Shown here in pieces: positions 20,326 through 30,703 of a stretch of 64,000 nucleotides of DNA; positions within the stretch are counted from its first letter, which is position 1, and every line of letters begins with the position of its first letter. The stretch is taken from NCBI GenBank assembly GCA_030248225.1, contig JASANE010030290.1:1-64000 (forward strand), read 5' to 3'. Under the pieces are notes generated by a model. That model had not been told where the DNA came from. It ran no database searches and saw only the letters and a program-made list of their open reading frames with translations. The DNA is from Trileptium ribeirensis (lineage: Eukaryota; Nematoda; Enoplea; Enoplida; Thoracostomopsidae). The position numbers and the translations under genes are program-made.

Positions 20326-20630
20326 CCCCAGTTTGATGAGCGGGGAGGATGCCTCGGTTTGTGTTCCCCAGCCACAAATTTTGAGCCTACCGAGATGCCA
20401 GTTCGATGAGCCTGAGAGAATGCCCTCGGTCCCTGGTCCCCCAGCCACAAATTTTGAGCCTACCAAGATGCCAGTTCGATGAGCGGGAGAGGATGCCCCC
20501 TGTTCGTGTTCCCACAGCCACAAATTTTGAGCCAACCGAGAACCGAGATGCCACTTCGATGAGCGGGAGAGGATGCCCTCGGTTCGTGTTCCCCACCCAC
20601 AAATTTTGAGCCTACCGAGATGCCAGTGTA
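20326..20630. repeat. 72-bp tandem repeat, about four copies
   Basis: Unit about 72 bp, with the core CAGTTCGATGAGCGGGAGAG, GATGCCCTCGGTTCGTGTTC and CCCAGCCACAAATTTTGAGC, then CTACCGAGATGC. Units start near 20,326, 20,399, 20,472 and 20,552; the third carries a small internal duplication (CCGAGAACCGAGA). Since 72 is a multiple of three, overlapping repeat-derived frames appear on both strands; none is a real gene. Confidence 0.9.
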
Positions 20631-22097
20631 TAGACGGATAAAACGACTTTTCAACTAATTTTGTGCCGAAATTAATCGAATTTTCAACTTCAGAAAGGGA
20701 ATTTTGTAAAAAATTTTGCTAATTTTTTATGTCAATCTGGCAATGTATTTACCATAGCGAAGCCAAAAATTTTGCCAGGGGAGCCTAAATTTTGAAAGGA
20801 TGCCATAACTGGGTGCACCCGTTTTTGTCATGGGCCCCCACCCTCTACTTTGGAGAAGCTAGCGAAGTAGATACGCTACATCTAGAGGGCTAACTCCTGC
20901 TTTATATATATATACTTGCTCAGTTTAATCCATAAGTTATAAGAGATCAGTCATGTACAACAAAGAAGATATATATGCATGTGATACCTTGCATGACAGT
21001 CGACCGTACAAAAACTTGGGTAATGTATATGTATGTATGTATGGGTATAAATAGATTATATATTGATCGATTTTATATACTATACCTATGTCTAGTATAG
21101 GTAGGTATTATTTGGTTTGTTTTTACTACCACAAGATTATTGTGGTACCGGTGCCGGCCGATACCACGTGGTACCGTTATCTGCAAAAGTTTAGTACCAA
21201 CAGTTCCCTAATACTGGCTCGTCTAGTGAATATTTTTGTCTGAATCAATTTAAGCTGCTAATTTTGGCCTTAATGTAACATTTAAGGTTCTATTGTCTCT
21301 TCTAATAATGACAAACATGGATTTTCTGAGTCGTCGAGTTCGATGGAATAACGATCTCAAATAGCGCTCAATCGAACAAAAAATGTTTTTGTCCGTCTGT
21401 TGGTTGCACAACACTTCTCCAGATTGATGGATTTTCACCAATTTTTAATTCAACGCGTAATAAAATATAGCTGTGCGCCTAGCATTGTATTTGCGGTGTT
21501 CCAATAATTTCCTACCTAAATGCTCGCAAACACCGACGCGAATTGGACTATTTTCATTTTGGCCATTGGGGTCCCCCAACATTTTGGGTTTAACTGTTAT
21601 CGGAGGCACAGGATCAAAAAATGGAGACAACAAAATCTTCTCATCGAGAAATACAACGTTAAGCATTTTTTGTCAGAGCAACCGATTTCGATCGGGTCAC
21701 TCGCTCCAATTTTCCCATGCTGCGCTAGCAACTAGTAGACTGACACAAGATGCAAAATGTGTCATCAAATTGACAACATAAACCCATTTCTTGAGCAGCA
21801 CTATTACATATATAATGCCGATTTTGGGCAATATACTACACAATTTTCAAAAGATATGGGATACATTTATTTCATGCAATATAGCATTTATATTTGTCAG
21901 CCAATAAGTGCATGATATGTTACATAGCAAATATCCGATCGCGTACATTTACTACTAATGTAGACGTTTCGCCAGTGCTTTAACATTGATAAAATTTTGC
22001 AAAAAATGTGGTCAATTTAATCCATAAATATAAATACATAAATTACACGTTTTATGTAAGCCAGACAATAACTGCAAAAATCATGGACATTTGTATG
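20631..22097. other. No gene; short AT-rich sequence repeats
   Basis: Contains TATATATATA and TATGTATGTATG tracts near 20,905-21,045. The frames at 21,445-21,781 have no recognisable motif. Nothing else supported. Confidence 0.4.
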
Positions 22098-22101
22098 CAA
22101 T

Positions 22102-22703
22102 TGTAATGCATAACGCATATTTGTGTATTGCAAATCAACAGCAGTTCTAGCCAGTTCGTAAGTCCGATATAAGCAGAACGTTGGTCTACTTATGAATTCA
22201 GTTCATTTCAGCTTCAGTTCAGCTTTATTTTCACGGTTTTATGCGGTACGGTTCTTACAACTCGTATAGAGTGGTGTGTTTATATTAACTTCTTATCGGC
22301 GTCAGGTTTGCGTCACTCGGCACTTGGCTTTACCGCAGCTCAACAGCAATCGCTGGAGCCAACAGCATAACGCAACAACCACACCGAGAGCAATGGCATG
22401 GTGAAGTCGGGCTTAAACGGTAAGGCTTGAACTAATCGGCTCATACAACATTACTGACGTGCCATCAACCATCGCTGCCAACCGAGGACGTCAGCCAACT
22501 GAAGATGTGATTATACGAACAATAACTAAAGGTCGATTAGTTATCAAACACGGTTTACTTGACGACATGACCAAGAAGGTCAAGGTAACAATCAACGAAA
22601 ACCAAAAGAGCACGGTTGGATTGAAGGAGATAAGTAATTCGAAAACCAGAACAGTGATACTAATAAAACACTGAACAATAAATTAATTGGTAAATTAATT
22701 ACA
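22102..22703 (+). repeat. 5' LTR of the gypsy element
   Basis: 602 bp, TGTAATGC...AATTACA. It matches 27,445-28,324 closely over its whole length apart from the SINE in the latter. Differences such as TTATCGG/TTGTCGG and GACGTGCC/GACGCGCC give a low divergence by eye. Confidence 0.95.
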
Positions 22704-22704
22704 A

Positions 22705-22720
22705 TGATGAACCGGACAAG
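22705..22720 (+). other. Possible primer-binding site, degenerate tRNA-Trp type
   Basis: One base after the LTR, TGATGAACCGGACAAG matches the complement of an animal tRNA-Trp 3' end (TGGTGACCCCGACGTG, recalled) at 11 of 16 positions. CsRn1-group elements are known to use tRNA-Trp, so the match is suggestive, but the site is decayed. Confidence 0.35.
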
Positions 22721-23489
22721 GCCACGCAACACTTCTGGACTTCGTGTTTTCCCATATTTCTTGCCGTGTCCGTCATGGTGTTCAATGTTCCGTTTTGACA
22801 TGCGGACACTCCTCGTGTAACGGGTCTCGTACTGTTCACGTCAGTCCTTCCGGTCACATAGTCCGATCGTGTCAAACGCAAACGTGGCGCATTCGACGGT
22901 TCTATTTCAATTCGCCTTCGATTATCAATTTTCGGACGTCACGGCGTTAACAATAGTCAGGTCACGACGTTACGGGTCCTACTACTAATCGGGTTTATCG
23001 AACCGAATCCCGGGCCAGTAAACTTTTCGCACCAAACAAAGGACACATCCGGTATGATCAGGGTCCTGAATGCCAGCGACAATACGTTTGTAATGCCCAT
23101 AACGAAAGACGATATGATGACGGTGTTGACATCTTTGGCCCAGATATTCTTCAATTGGCGTTCAATCAGGTTTCAATGGGCCAAATACAAGCTTCGGCCC
23201 GTTCAAGTGTGAGTAATCAACCGGTGTTGAACCAATCCACGATGTCGGGTTGTGCAATCCAATTCCATCAATTGCCGCCGTTTAACCCAAAGACTCCGTA
23301 ATCGTAGTTCAATTAAATCGAACAAGTACTCGGTGACATAGATGATAACTCAAAAAAGCGCAACATCGTACGTGTTATCGACAACGCAATGGTACATGAA
23401 TCGGTTGTAGGCCGTCTTCGTACACCGATTTCAAACAAACTCTTATTCAATATTACGCTGACAGTGATAATCGACGGCTTCGCAAACTG

Positions 23490-24040
23490 TTGGAGGAAAA
23501 AGACCTCAAAGGTCGCAAACCATCAAGTGCCCTACGTGAACTTGCTGATTTGGCGCCGAATAGTCCCGACCTCGTTCGTCTTCGTTTTTTGGAAATTCTG
23601 CCGGAGCGAATTCGCCTTACACTTGTGTCTATGAACAATCTTTCTCTTGAACAGTTACCGCGTATTGCCGACACCATACTCGGGATGGCCGATCCAATTA
23701 TGGTGAATCAAATCACTCATATCCCTCCAGTCAGCACACCCATGGTCGATCCTTGACAATCATCAATCGAAAAGCAAACCGCTGAACTTACTAACGCAGT
23801 TCGCCAACTTGCAAATGCGAACAATTTAAACAATCGGCGGTCAAGAAGTCGCTCGCGCAATGTCGATCGCCCCAATCAACGTACATTCAGCCAATCGCAA
23901 TCACGATCACAGTCAAACCGTCGAACAAAAATGGTTTGTTGGTATCATACGAAATTTGGTAGTCAAGCAAGACGTTGTCCTGATACGCATTATTGCTCGT
24001 TTAATGAACAGCCGGACAATAATTCGGGAAACGAGTAAAC
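23490..24040 (+). pseudogene. gag remnant with CHCC zinc knuckle
   Basis: One frame, interrupted by a TGA at 23,754-23,756. The first part has the capsid-like segment (ELADLAPNSPDLVRLRFLEI then LPERIRLTLVSMN) seen in CsRn1-type Gag. After the stop come an Arg/Ser-rich stretch and, from 23,937, CWYHTKFGSQARRC then PDTHYC, the C-x2-H-x9-C-x5-C nucleic-acid-binding knuckle. Gag packages the RNA; this copy is broken, and the N-terminal part upstream of 23,490 is degraded. Confidence 0.8.
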
Positions 24041-24053
24041 CCCACCGCACGCT

Positions 24054-24728
24054 ATGCCTGCGTTTCAGTCAATGCTGTATTTATCAATGCATCACCTGTT
24101 GATCGTTTCATCGCTTATAGCGGAAGTGCATGGTCGTTTCTTCGTCCCACCGATGTACTCAACGTCGTACCCCTCCGCAGTCAAACCATTGATGCGTCTG
24201 CAGCTAACGGTACCCCTGTCAACATACATGGAACGTATCAACTCTCTTTTAAGCTGGAACAATTTCCAAGAACATTTCAATGGAATTTTTTTAATTGCTG
24301 ATGTTGCTCATCCGATCCTGGGTTGTGATTTCCTGTGTTATCATGCATTTGCGGTCGACTGTGTAAATAATCGACTAATCCAGGTCAAGACACAATTCTT
24401 CTCAGCCGTTTACAGTGCAACGACAAAACAGTCGCAGTGTACAAAGCACAGTTATCCAGTAGTTATACAGGATTGGTCCATGCGGATTCAGCAACTTTTT
24501 GCCGACTTCCCGAACACCTTCAAGCCAGTCGATGCATTCTCCCCAGTGCGCCATAGCATTCAACATCAAATTGTTACAACCGGTCCGCCTTGCTACGAAC
24601 GTCCACGCCGTTTAGTTGGATCAAAGCTTGCTGGCGCAAAGCGAGTGTTCTCTGAATGGGAAGAAACGGGCATCGTCTATCGCGGTGAATCGCCTTATGC
24701 ATCTCCACTTCATATGGTCTCCAAGTAG
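24054..24728 (+). pseudogene. Protease and start of reverse transcriptase, frameshifted
   Basis: The retroviral-type aspartic protease core lies at about 24,095-24,290 in the frame of base 24,116, where the expected D-S/T-G reads YSG (TAT AGC GGA, 24,116-24,124). It then shifts into the frame open to 24,728, which carries ILGCDFLCYHAFAVDC (protease C-terminal ILG.DFL) and an RT N-terminal region (HQIVTTGPPCYERPRRL, then ESPYASPLHMVSK before a stop). The Asp loss and the frameshift both disable the protease. Confidence 0.75.
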
Positions 24729-24739
24729 GATTCTTTTAC

Positions 24740-25381
24740 TCCATGACGTCCAACAGGTGACTATCGTAAACTGAATAGTCAAACAATAGCTGACAGATAT
24801 CCGATGCCAAATCTTGCTGATTTAACTAGCGATCTTCATGGGACGACTATATTTTCGAAGTTAGACCTCGTGTGTACTTATACCCAAATCCCCGTGTTGC
24901 TAAAGCGGATCAGCCAAAGACCACTACAACAACTCCGTTTGGACTATTTCTGTTTCGTCAAATGTTCTTCGGATTTCGTAATGCCGCGCAAACATTTCAA
25001 CGTCTTATGGACTGTGTCGTCGCGGAATGTCCGTTTGTGAAGGTTTACCTTGATGATATTCTGGTAGCAAGTGCCAACGTCGACGAACATTTCAATCATC
25101 TCCGTATAGTAATGCAATGCCTCGACATGCACGGTCTTCGCCTTCGTCCGGATAACCGCGTACTATGCAGCACAAAGGTAAACTTTGTTGGCGTAGAGGT
25201 CGATAGTAATGGCGTTCGCCCAATTCCAGCAAAGGTTCAAGCAATCAACGAGTTTTCGCCACTGTACATTGTCAACGGACTCCGTCGTTTTCTCGGCATG
25301 GCCGGATTGTATCATCGCTTCGTCCCGAACTTCTCTGGGAGAGCTGCACCGTTAACGGATATGATCCGTGGCAAAGCGTGA
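24740..25381 (+). pseudogene. Reverse transcriptase domain, frameshifted
   Basis: Palm and fingers motifs are split between two frames: DYRKLN, YPMPNLADL and FSKLDL in one (to about 24,890), then TTPFGLFLFRQMFFGFRNAA, TFQRLMD and the catalytic YLDD (25,046-25,057) in the other. RFLGMAGLYHRFVPNFS marks the connection after RT. Motif order and wording fit Ty3/gypsy RT of the CsRn1/Kabuki type. A stop at the end of this frame separates it from RNase H. Confidence 0.88.
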
Positions 25382-25932
25382 AAGGAAATTTCAATTTAGA
25401 CTGGTCGACATCCACGGATACCGCGTTCAACAACTTAAAGGCCGCTCTGGCTAATGCAGTTACGTTGGCGTTTCCGGATCCAAACGCCAAGCTTTCCTTC
25501 ATCATCGATGCCTCCGGCAATGCAGTTGGGGCGGCGCTTCACGAAATCAGAGACAATGTTTGCCAACCAATCGCGTTTTATTCTGAAAAGCTCACTCCAC
25601 TTGAGTCAAGAAAGTCTGCTTTTGACAGAGAGCTACTTGCGATATACAAAGCGCTCAAACATTTTTTGTGGCTCCTTGGGTCGGAATTTACCATTCGGAC
25701 GGATCACAAACCACTCGTCCGCACGATGGCAATGGCAAATCCATCACCCCATCAGTGTCGATGGCTTTCTTTCATCTCGGAGTTTGGTTGTTCAATCGAG
25801 CATGTTCCCGGTACTGAGAATGTCGTTGCCGATGCTATTTCGCGACCAGTATACTCTATTGCTGTCGCGTTCGATACCCATCTTGCTGACGCACAAGCAG
25901 CTGATGTTGATCTCATGCATTTTGTGAAGTAA
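25378..25932 (+). pseudogene. RNase H domain
   Basis: Open for 184 codons. LSFIIDASGNAVGAALHE gives the first catalytic Asp region, SAFDRELLAIYKALKHF the Glu helix, and FTIRTDHKPLVR the next Asp. WLSFISEFGCSIEHVPGTEN and VVADAISR close the domain. This is the tethered RNase H of Ty3/gypsy pol, with no break inside the domain. Confidence 0.9.
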
Positions 25933-25938
25933 ACTGAT

Positions 25939-26526
25939 TTGCTAATCAAACGGTATATGATCGAAGGAAAGACTGTATATCGCGATGCCTCTACTGCGCA
26001 GCTTCGTCCGTACGTGCCCATGTCAATGCGGTTCAATATCTTCAAGTCAATCCATAATCTCGCGCATCTTGGTCCACGTGCAACTCTCAGCAGCATCTCA
26101 AGTAGCTACATCTCGCCAAACATAAATCGTGACGTTAAGACATGGTGCCGACAGTGTATCGAACGCCAGCGTAGCAATGCGGTACGACACACAAAGACTA
26201 CAATCGGCTCCATCCCAACAACTGGTCGTTTTCACACGGTGCACATTGACATCGCTGGTCCGTTGCCCCCTTCCAACGACAAGTGTTATCTGGTAACCGT
26301 AATTGATCGTTTCACCCGGTGGCCCGAAACAATTCCCATCTCCGACATCACTACCGAACCCGTGGCGGGTGCGCTCATCTCAGTTTGGACAAGTCGATTC
26401 GGCGTTCCGCGAGTGCTTATATTCGATCACGGTACGCAGTTCGAATCTGCGATATGGTTAGCACTCATGGAACAACTAGGAATTGAACGGCGTCGAACAA
26501 CAGCCTATCGCCCAGCATGCAGTTGA
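25939..26526 (+). pseudogene. Integrase zinc-binding and catalytic core, truncated by frameshift
   Basis: HHCC zinc module (NLAHLGPRATLSSI... WCRQCIERQRSN), then the DDE core: first Asp in FHTVHIDIAGPLPPS, the YLVTVIDRFTRWPE strand, and the second Asp in IFDHGTQFESAIW. The frame ends (PACS stop) just before the catalytic Glu, which is found in another frame (HAVEQW, about 26,515-26,532). The rest of the core continues in shifted frames to about 26,820. Confidence 0.88.
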
Positions 26527-26821
26527 ACAGTGGAGCGTTATATCGTACGCTCAAAAACGGATTGCGCGCTCACTGTTCCTCCGCTACATAGACAACTTCA
26601 CTTCCGCTTGTTCTGCTTGGAATTCGCACGAGCCTCAACGACAAAGGTTTCGCTCCCTGCCAAATGGTGTTTGGTTCAAGTATTGATTTGCCGCACCATT
26701 ATTTCACACCAACATCAACTAAACAATTAGCATCGGAAGACTACTTCAAAGCACGACTTTTTCCGGAATACGTAGTCTTAATGCTCCTGAGCGTCACCAC
26801 GCCAAATAGTTTTACGTACCG

Positions 26822-27430
26822 ACGTCCCTCGACAACGCCAAGCAGAAATGGATACGTGATGACTCTGTAAAGAACACTCTTCAACCACGTTATCATGGTC
26901 CGTACGAAGTACTAGATCGCGATGACAAAACGGTTGTCGTCAAACTACACAACGGTGATGATCGAGTAAGCATCAACCGCGTTAAACCAGCCTTTTTCAA
27001 CGACCAAGATGTCACGTCCACATCATCTGGGTCCTCTGCATCTTCTAATGACGATAATCATAGTCAAAGCGACAGTACTATTTGTACTAATAAACAGTTC
27101 AAAGAAAGCACAGTAGTTCTGGCAAAGATGCGAAATTGGCCATGTTGGCCTGCGCTTATTATCTCGTCAGCCAATACTGAACTATCGTCTGTGAAACAGC
27201 CAAGCCATTCAATTGCGGTGAAATTCTTTGGTACAGATCGCCTGGCTTTCGTAGCGCTTACGTCGATACGTCATTTTGAAACTACTGCGTTAATAAAGCG
27301 ATGCGACTTACGGCGTGCGTTCGAGCTAGCATCTTGTCACCTGAACCCTCAACTAGTTCCTGCCACCACTGATACTAAGAAAGTTCGTTTTGCACCGCAG
27401 GCTCTTGTGCTCGGTCGGCGCTCCGCTTAA
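26822..27430 (+). CDS. Integrase C-terminus: GPY/F module followed by a PWWP domain
   Basis: An uninterrupted frame of 202 codons to the TAA at 27,428-27,430, 14 bases before the 3' LTR. It opens with the typical gypsy integrase end: AKQKWIRDDSVKNTLQPRYH, then GPYEVLDRDDKTVVVKLHNG and RVSINRVKPA (GPY/F). A Ser/Asp-rich linker of about 40 residues follows. From about 27,113 a PWWP fold pattern is clear: VVLAKMRNWPCWPALI (motif P-C-W-P), then IAVKFFGTDRLAFVALTSIR HFE, then an Arg/Ala-rich helix. PWWP domains bind DNA and methylated histone tails, best known for H3K36me2/3. Chromoviral gypsy elements carry a chromodomain here. I infer a targeting role. Confidence 0.82.
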   Translation, partial: TSLDNAKQKWIRDDSVKNTLQPRYHGPYEVLDRDDKTVVVKLHNGDDRVSINRVKPAFFNDQDVTSTSSGSSASSNDDNHSQSDSTICTNKQFKESTVVLAKMRNWPCWPALIISSANTELSSVKQPSHSIAVKFFGTDRLAFVALTSIRHFETTALIKRCDLRRAFELASCHLNPQLVPATTDTKKVRFAPQALVLGRRSA

Positions 27431-27444
27431 AACGACGGGGGTTC
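27429..27444 (+). other. Polypurine-tract-like run before 3' LTR
   Basis: AAAACGACGGGGGTTC region directly before TGTAATG. It is mostly purine and correctly placed for plus-strand priming, but interrupted by C residues. Confidence 0.4.
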
Positions 27445-28324
27445 TGTAATGCATAACGCTTATTTGCGTATGCAAACCAACAGCAGTTCTAGCCGGTTCG
27501 TAAACCCGATATACGCAGAACGTTGGTCTACTTATGAATTCATTTCATTTCAGCTTCAGTTCAGCTTTATGTTCACGGTTTTATGCGGTACGGTTCTTAC
27601 AACTCGTATAGAGTGGTGTGTTTATATTAACTTCTTGTCGGCGTCAGGTTTGCGTCACTCGGCACTTGGCTTTACCGCAGCTCAACAGCAATCGCTGGAG
27701 CCAACAGCATAACGCAACAACCACACCGAGAGCAATGGCATGGTGAAGTCGGGCTTAAACGGTAAGGCTTGAGCTAATCGGCTCATACAACATTACTGAC
27801 GCGCCATCAACCATCGCTGACAAGTGGCCGCGTGGCCGAGTGGTTAGAGCGCCTGCTTCAATCGTGAAGTCAGGAGTTCGAATCCACTGGTCGCGCTAAT
27901 CTCCTTGGGCAAGGGACTCAGCCACAATTGCTTCGCAGTACCTATGCGTTAAACAGGTACTAGACTTTGGTCTAGCCGGATAAGATGATGGGTGGTGTAA
28001 TGGGCAATCATCATGGCCAATCTACAGACAATGCTTCGGCACAATAACCCGGATTGTCACCTAGTGCCAATTGCATGTTTATCCGACATTTATCGCTGCC
28101 AACCGAGGACGTCAGCCAACTGAAGATGTGATTATACGAACATTAACTAAAGGTCGATTAGTTATCAAACACTGTTTACTTGATGACATGACCAAGAAGG
28201 TCAAGGTAACAATCAACGAAAGCCAAAAGAGCACGGTTTCATTGAAGGAGATAAGTAATTGGTAAAGCAGAACAGTGATACTGATAATACAGTGAACAAT
28301 AAATTAATCGGTAAATTAATTACA
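27445..28324 (+). repeat. 3' LTR of the gypsy element, interrupted by a SINE
   Basis: Starts TGTAATGC and ends AATTACA. It is the same as the 5' LTR except for about 275 extra bases at about 27,820-28,092. Confidence 0.95.
27820..28092 (+). mobile_element. tRNA-derived SINE inside the 3' LTR
   Basis: About 270 bp absent from the 5' LTR, flanked by copies of ATCGCTG (left about 27,812, right about 28,093). The head carries RNA polymerase III boxes: box A TGGCCGAGTGG and box B GTTCGAATCC. The tRNA-like fold is degenerate (acceptor and T stems do not pair well), so it is not a tRNA gene. The body contains CCTTGGGCAAGGGACTCAGC, which resembles the conserved central block shared by many invertebrate and fish SINEs. 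The insertion postdates the gypsy element. Confidence 0.85.
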
Positions 28325-28586
28325 CAATGATGCAGAATGTATAATGAATACGTACAACATTGTTGCACATGTGATACAAAATATTGCATCACCATAACAG
28401 GTATTCGCATCATACATGCAATATTTCATACGTATACGAAACGATGCCTGTGCCTATATCATACGAAATCAATGGTATACATTGTCTAATAGTACGTTAT
28501 GCATAAACGTGTAATGTTGCTTAAGGCAATCGTCAAATACGACTTCAGCTCGAAAAACTATCAAGGAGCCTTCGGTATTCTAAAAA

Positions 28587-29390
28587 ACTCTATAAAGACA
28601 AACCTTGGCCTGAACCGGTCATGGCAGTAGAGCTGTATACATCAGACTGTCAGACATCAGAAAAATTTTCTGTCACACCTCAAATATATACTAGATACTA
28701 CCCGGGGACAGTTGGGTTTCCAGTGTTTAACAAACATTTTACGACGTGCCCTATTTTTAAGAAATAATTAATTTAACCCGTATATGCACATATACTATTG
28801 TTTTTCTATAAAGATGAACCTCAGACATCAGAAAAATTTTCTATGTCACTCCATAAATATATATACTAGCTGCTTCCCGGACTATATTTAACAAATAAAC
28901 AATTTAACCCGTATATACACATATACTATTCTTTCTCTATAAAGATGAACCTTGGTCTGAACGGTCATGGCAGTAGAGCTGTATATCTCAGAGTCTCAGA
29001 CATCAGAAAAATTTTCTATCACACCACAAATATATACTAGATGCTACCCGGGGACAGTTGGGTTTCCAGTGTTTAAGAAACATTTTGCGACGTGTCCTAT
29101 ATTTAACAAATAATTAATTTAACCCGTATATGCACATATACTATTGTTTTTCTATAAAGATGAACCTTGGCCTGAACGGTCATGGTAGTAGAGCTGTATA
29201 TCTCAGACATCAGAAAAATTTTCTATGTTACACAATAAATATATATACTAGATGCTTCCCGGACTATATTTAACAAATAAACAATTTAACCCGTATATAG
29301 ACATATACTATTCTTTCTCTATAAAGATGAACCTTGACCTGAACGGTCATGGCAGTATAGCTGTATATCTCAAAGTATATCTCTGTGTAG
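28587..29390. repeat. Tandem array of dimeric units, about 365 bp
   Basis: Units share CTATAAAGATGAACCTTGG, CATCAGAAAAATTTTCTAT, AATATATACTAGATGCT and TTTAACCCGTATATGCACAT. Long units contain a GGGGACAGTTGGGTTTCCAG block that short units lack, and long and short units alternate, so the repeat is a dimer. About two dimers plus a partial copy. No coding. Confidence 0.9.
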
Positions 29391-30703
29391 CCAAATGACT
29401 TTTTATGCAATGCCTAAATATAAACCAAATGGATTCGCATTTTACCATGCTATAAATAAAGAAAGACCAAAGATTGTGCTGATTTTGGTTCAAAACATCA
29501 GTCCTGACTCAGAAACTCCCTCGCAGCATACACTGCAAAACCTATATTCGTATTATATTTAGGCCACATGACGGCATATTCTCTGTGAAAATTTCGGTTA
29601 AATCGATCCTCATATCAGGTTACGACTGATCACAGCCAATTTTGAATTGATGTAACAAAGAGGGTTATTCAGCACTAGCTCCTGAATATGTGGAGATACA
29701 GATGAAAACTCATACATGAATATGCTAACTCTTAAATACGTCATATAGAAATATAATTATTCACATCAGATTATCCATGCCTGAGGTACAGTGATTGAAA
29801 TAAAATGTCGTTTTATATTCATGCAAACAAAAGTAAGCTAGGTAATTAACTTCGATAAAACTTTTGGATTTACAGGATGTTAATGGTTGCTTCAGCTGTG
29901 GAGTTTACTTTGAATTCTCATTTCTTATAATTAATGTTTGCTAGGACTTGGGGTCAATCAGACCCAACGGTAATAAGTCTTCCAATAATAAGTCAAGTTG
30001 GTTATTGACTAATAGGTCCAAATCAGTAAATGTACGTATATGTTTTTGCTTCATTGTAAATGGAAGAAAACTTAAAAAAATCCTTAGCAACACGCTTAAA
30101 CCAAACAAAGCCATCAATCAACATGTGGCAAAATAAGTCATCACTGTATCTGTCTAAGCTTCTACTTTAAACTAATTTTCTCACCGATGATCAATAATAC
30201 ATCTAGAAAGACTTAAAATAGAATTGGAAAACGTCCTAAAACGGTACTGATGATCGTTCGCTGCAAAGTAATTTTTATACACTTGGTGACAAACAATAGA
30301 ATATGTAACAGCCATAAACAAGGTTAATAATGGTATCTCTATGTTATACGTTGCTGATGCAGTAACTTTAAACAACCCTGCTTTCCACTGCAAGCATCAT
30401 CCACCGACAGTTGGTGTTAATCGGCGAATATCGCTGATATCATTTTCGAAGCAGCAAAGCTGATTGTATACCGACAGGTTTTATACACAAACTGTTGTTA
30501 ATTTAATATATACCAGCTACAACGGCGCAGATCCGATTTGAAAAGTGGCGCGGACAGCTTTGTAGGTCGGCGCTATACAAAATACATATAATTTGCACAT
30601 ATAATCATAATATAGCTCCTGAAAATTCTCAGATGTATATGCGAGTGTATGGGGATGCAACATCGTTTTAAATCTCTGCCTTGTTAAAAGATTATATTTG
30701 GAA
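29391..30703. other. No gene seen
   Basis: AT-rich sequence without recognisable domains. Short frames at 29,948-30,136 and 30,181-30,393 are not supported. Confidence 0.4.

Larger units (their letters stand above)
22098..28328 (+). mobile_element. Ty3/gypsy LTR retrotransposon (CsRn1/Kabuki-like), decayed, with C-terminal PWWP domain
   Basis: Full-length insertion: 5' LTR 22,102-22,703, internal region, 3' LTR 27,445-28,324, flanked by the 4-bp duplication CAAT (22,098-22,101 and 28,325-28,328). LTRs start TGTAATG and end ATTACA. Gag has the C-x2-H-x9-C-x5-C knuckle typical of the CsRn1 group in place of CCHC. Order: gag, protease, reverse transcriptase, RNase H, integrase (gypsy order), then GPY/F module and PWWP. 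Several frameshifts and stops break gag-pol, and the protease Asp is replaced, so this copy should not move on its own. A SINE interrupts the 3' LTR. The PWWP terminus is unusual; see findings. Confidence 0.95.

Noticed and set aside
26822..27430. Chromodomain at the integrase C-terminus
   Set aside because: The aromatic pattern and the P-C-W-P motif followed by V.FFG....AFV fit PWWP, not a chromodomain.
27826..27900. Functional tRNA gene
   Set aside because: A and B boxes are good, but acceptor and T stems do not pair and a SINE body follows.
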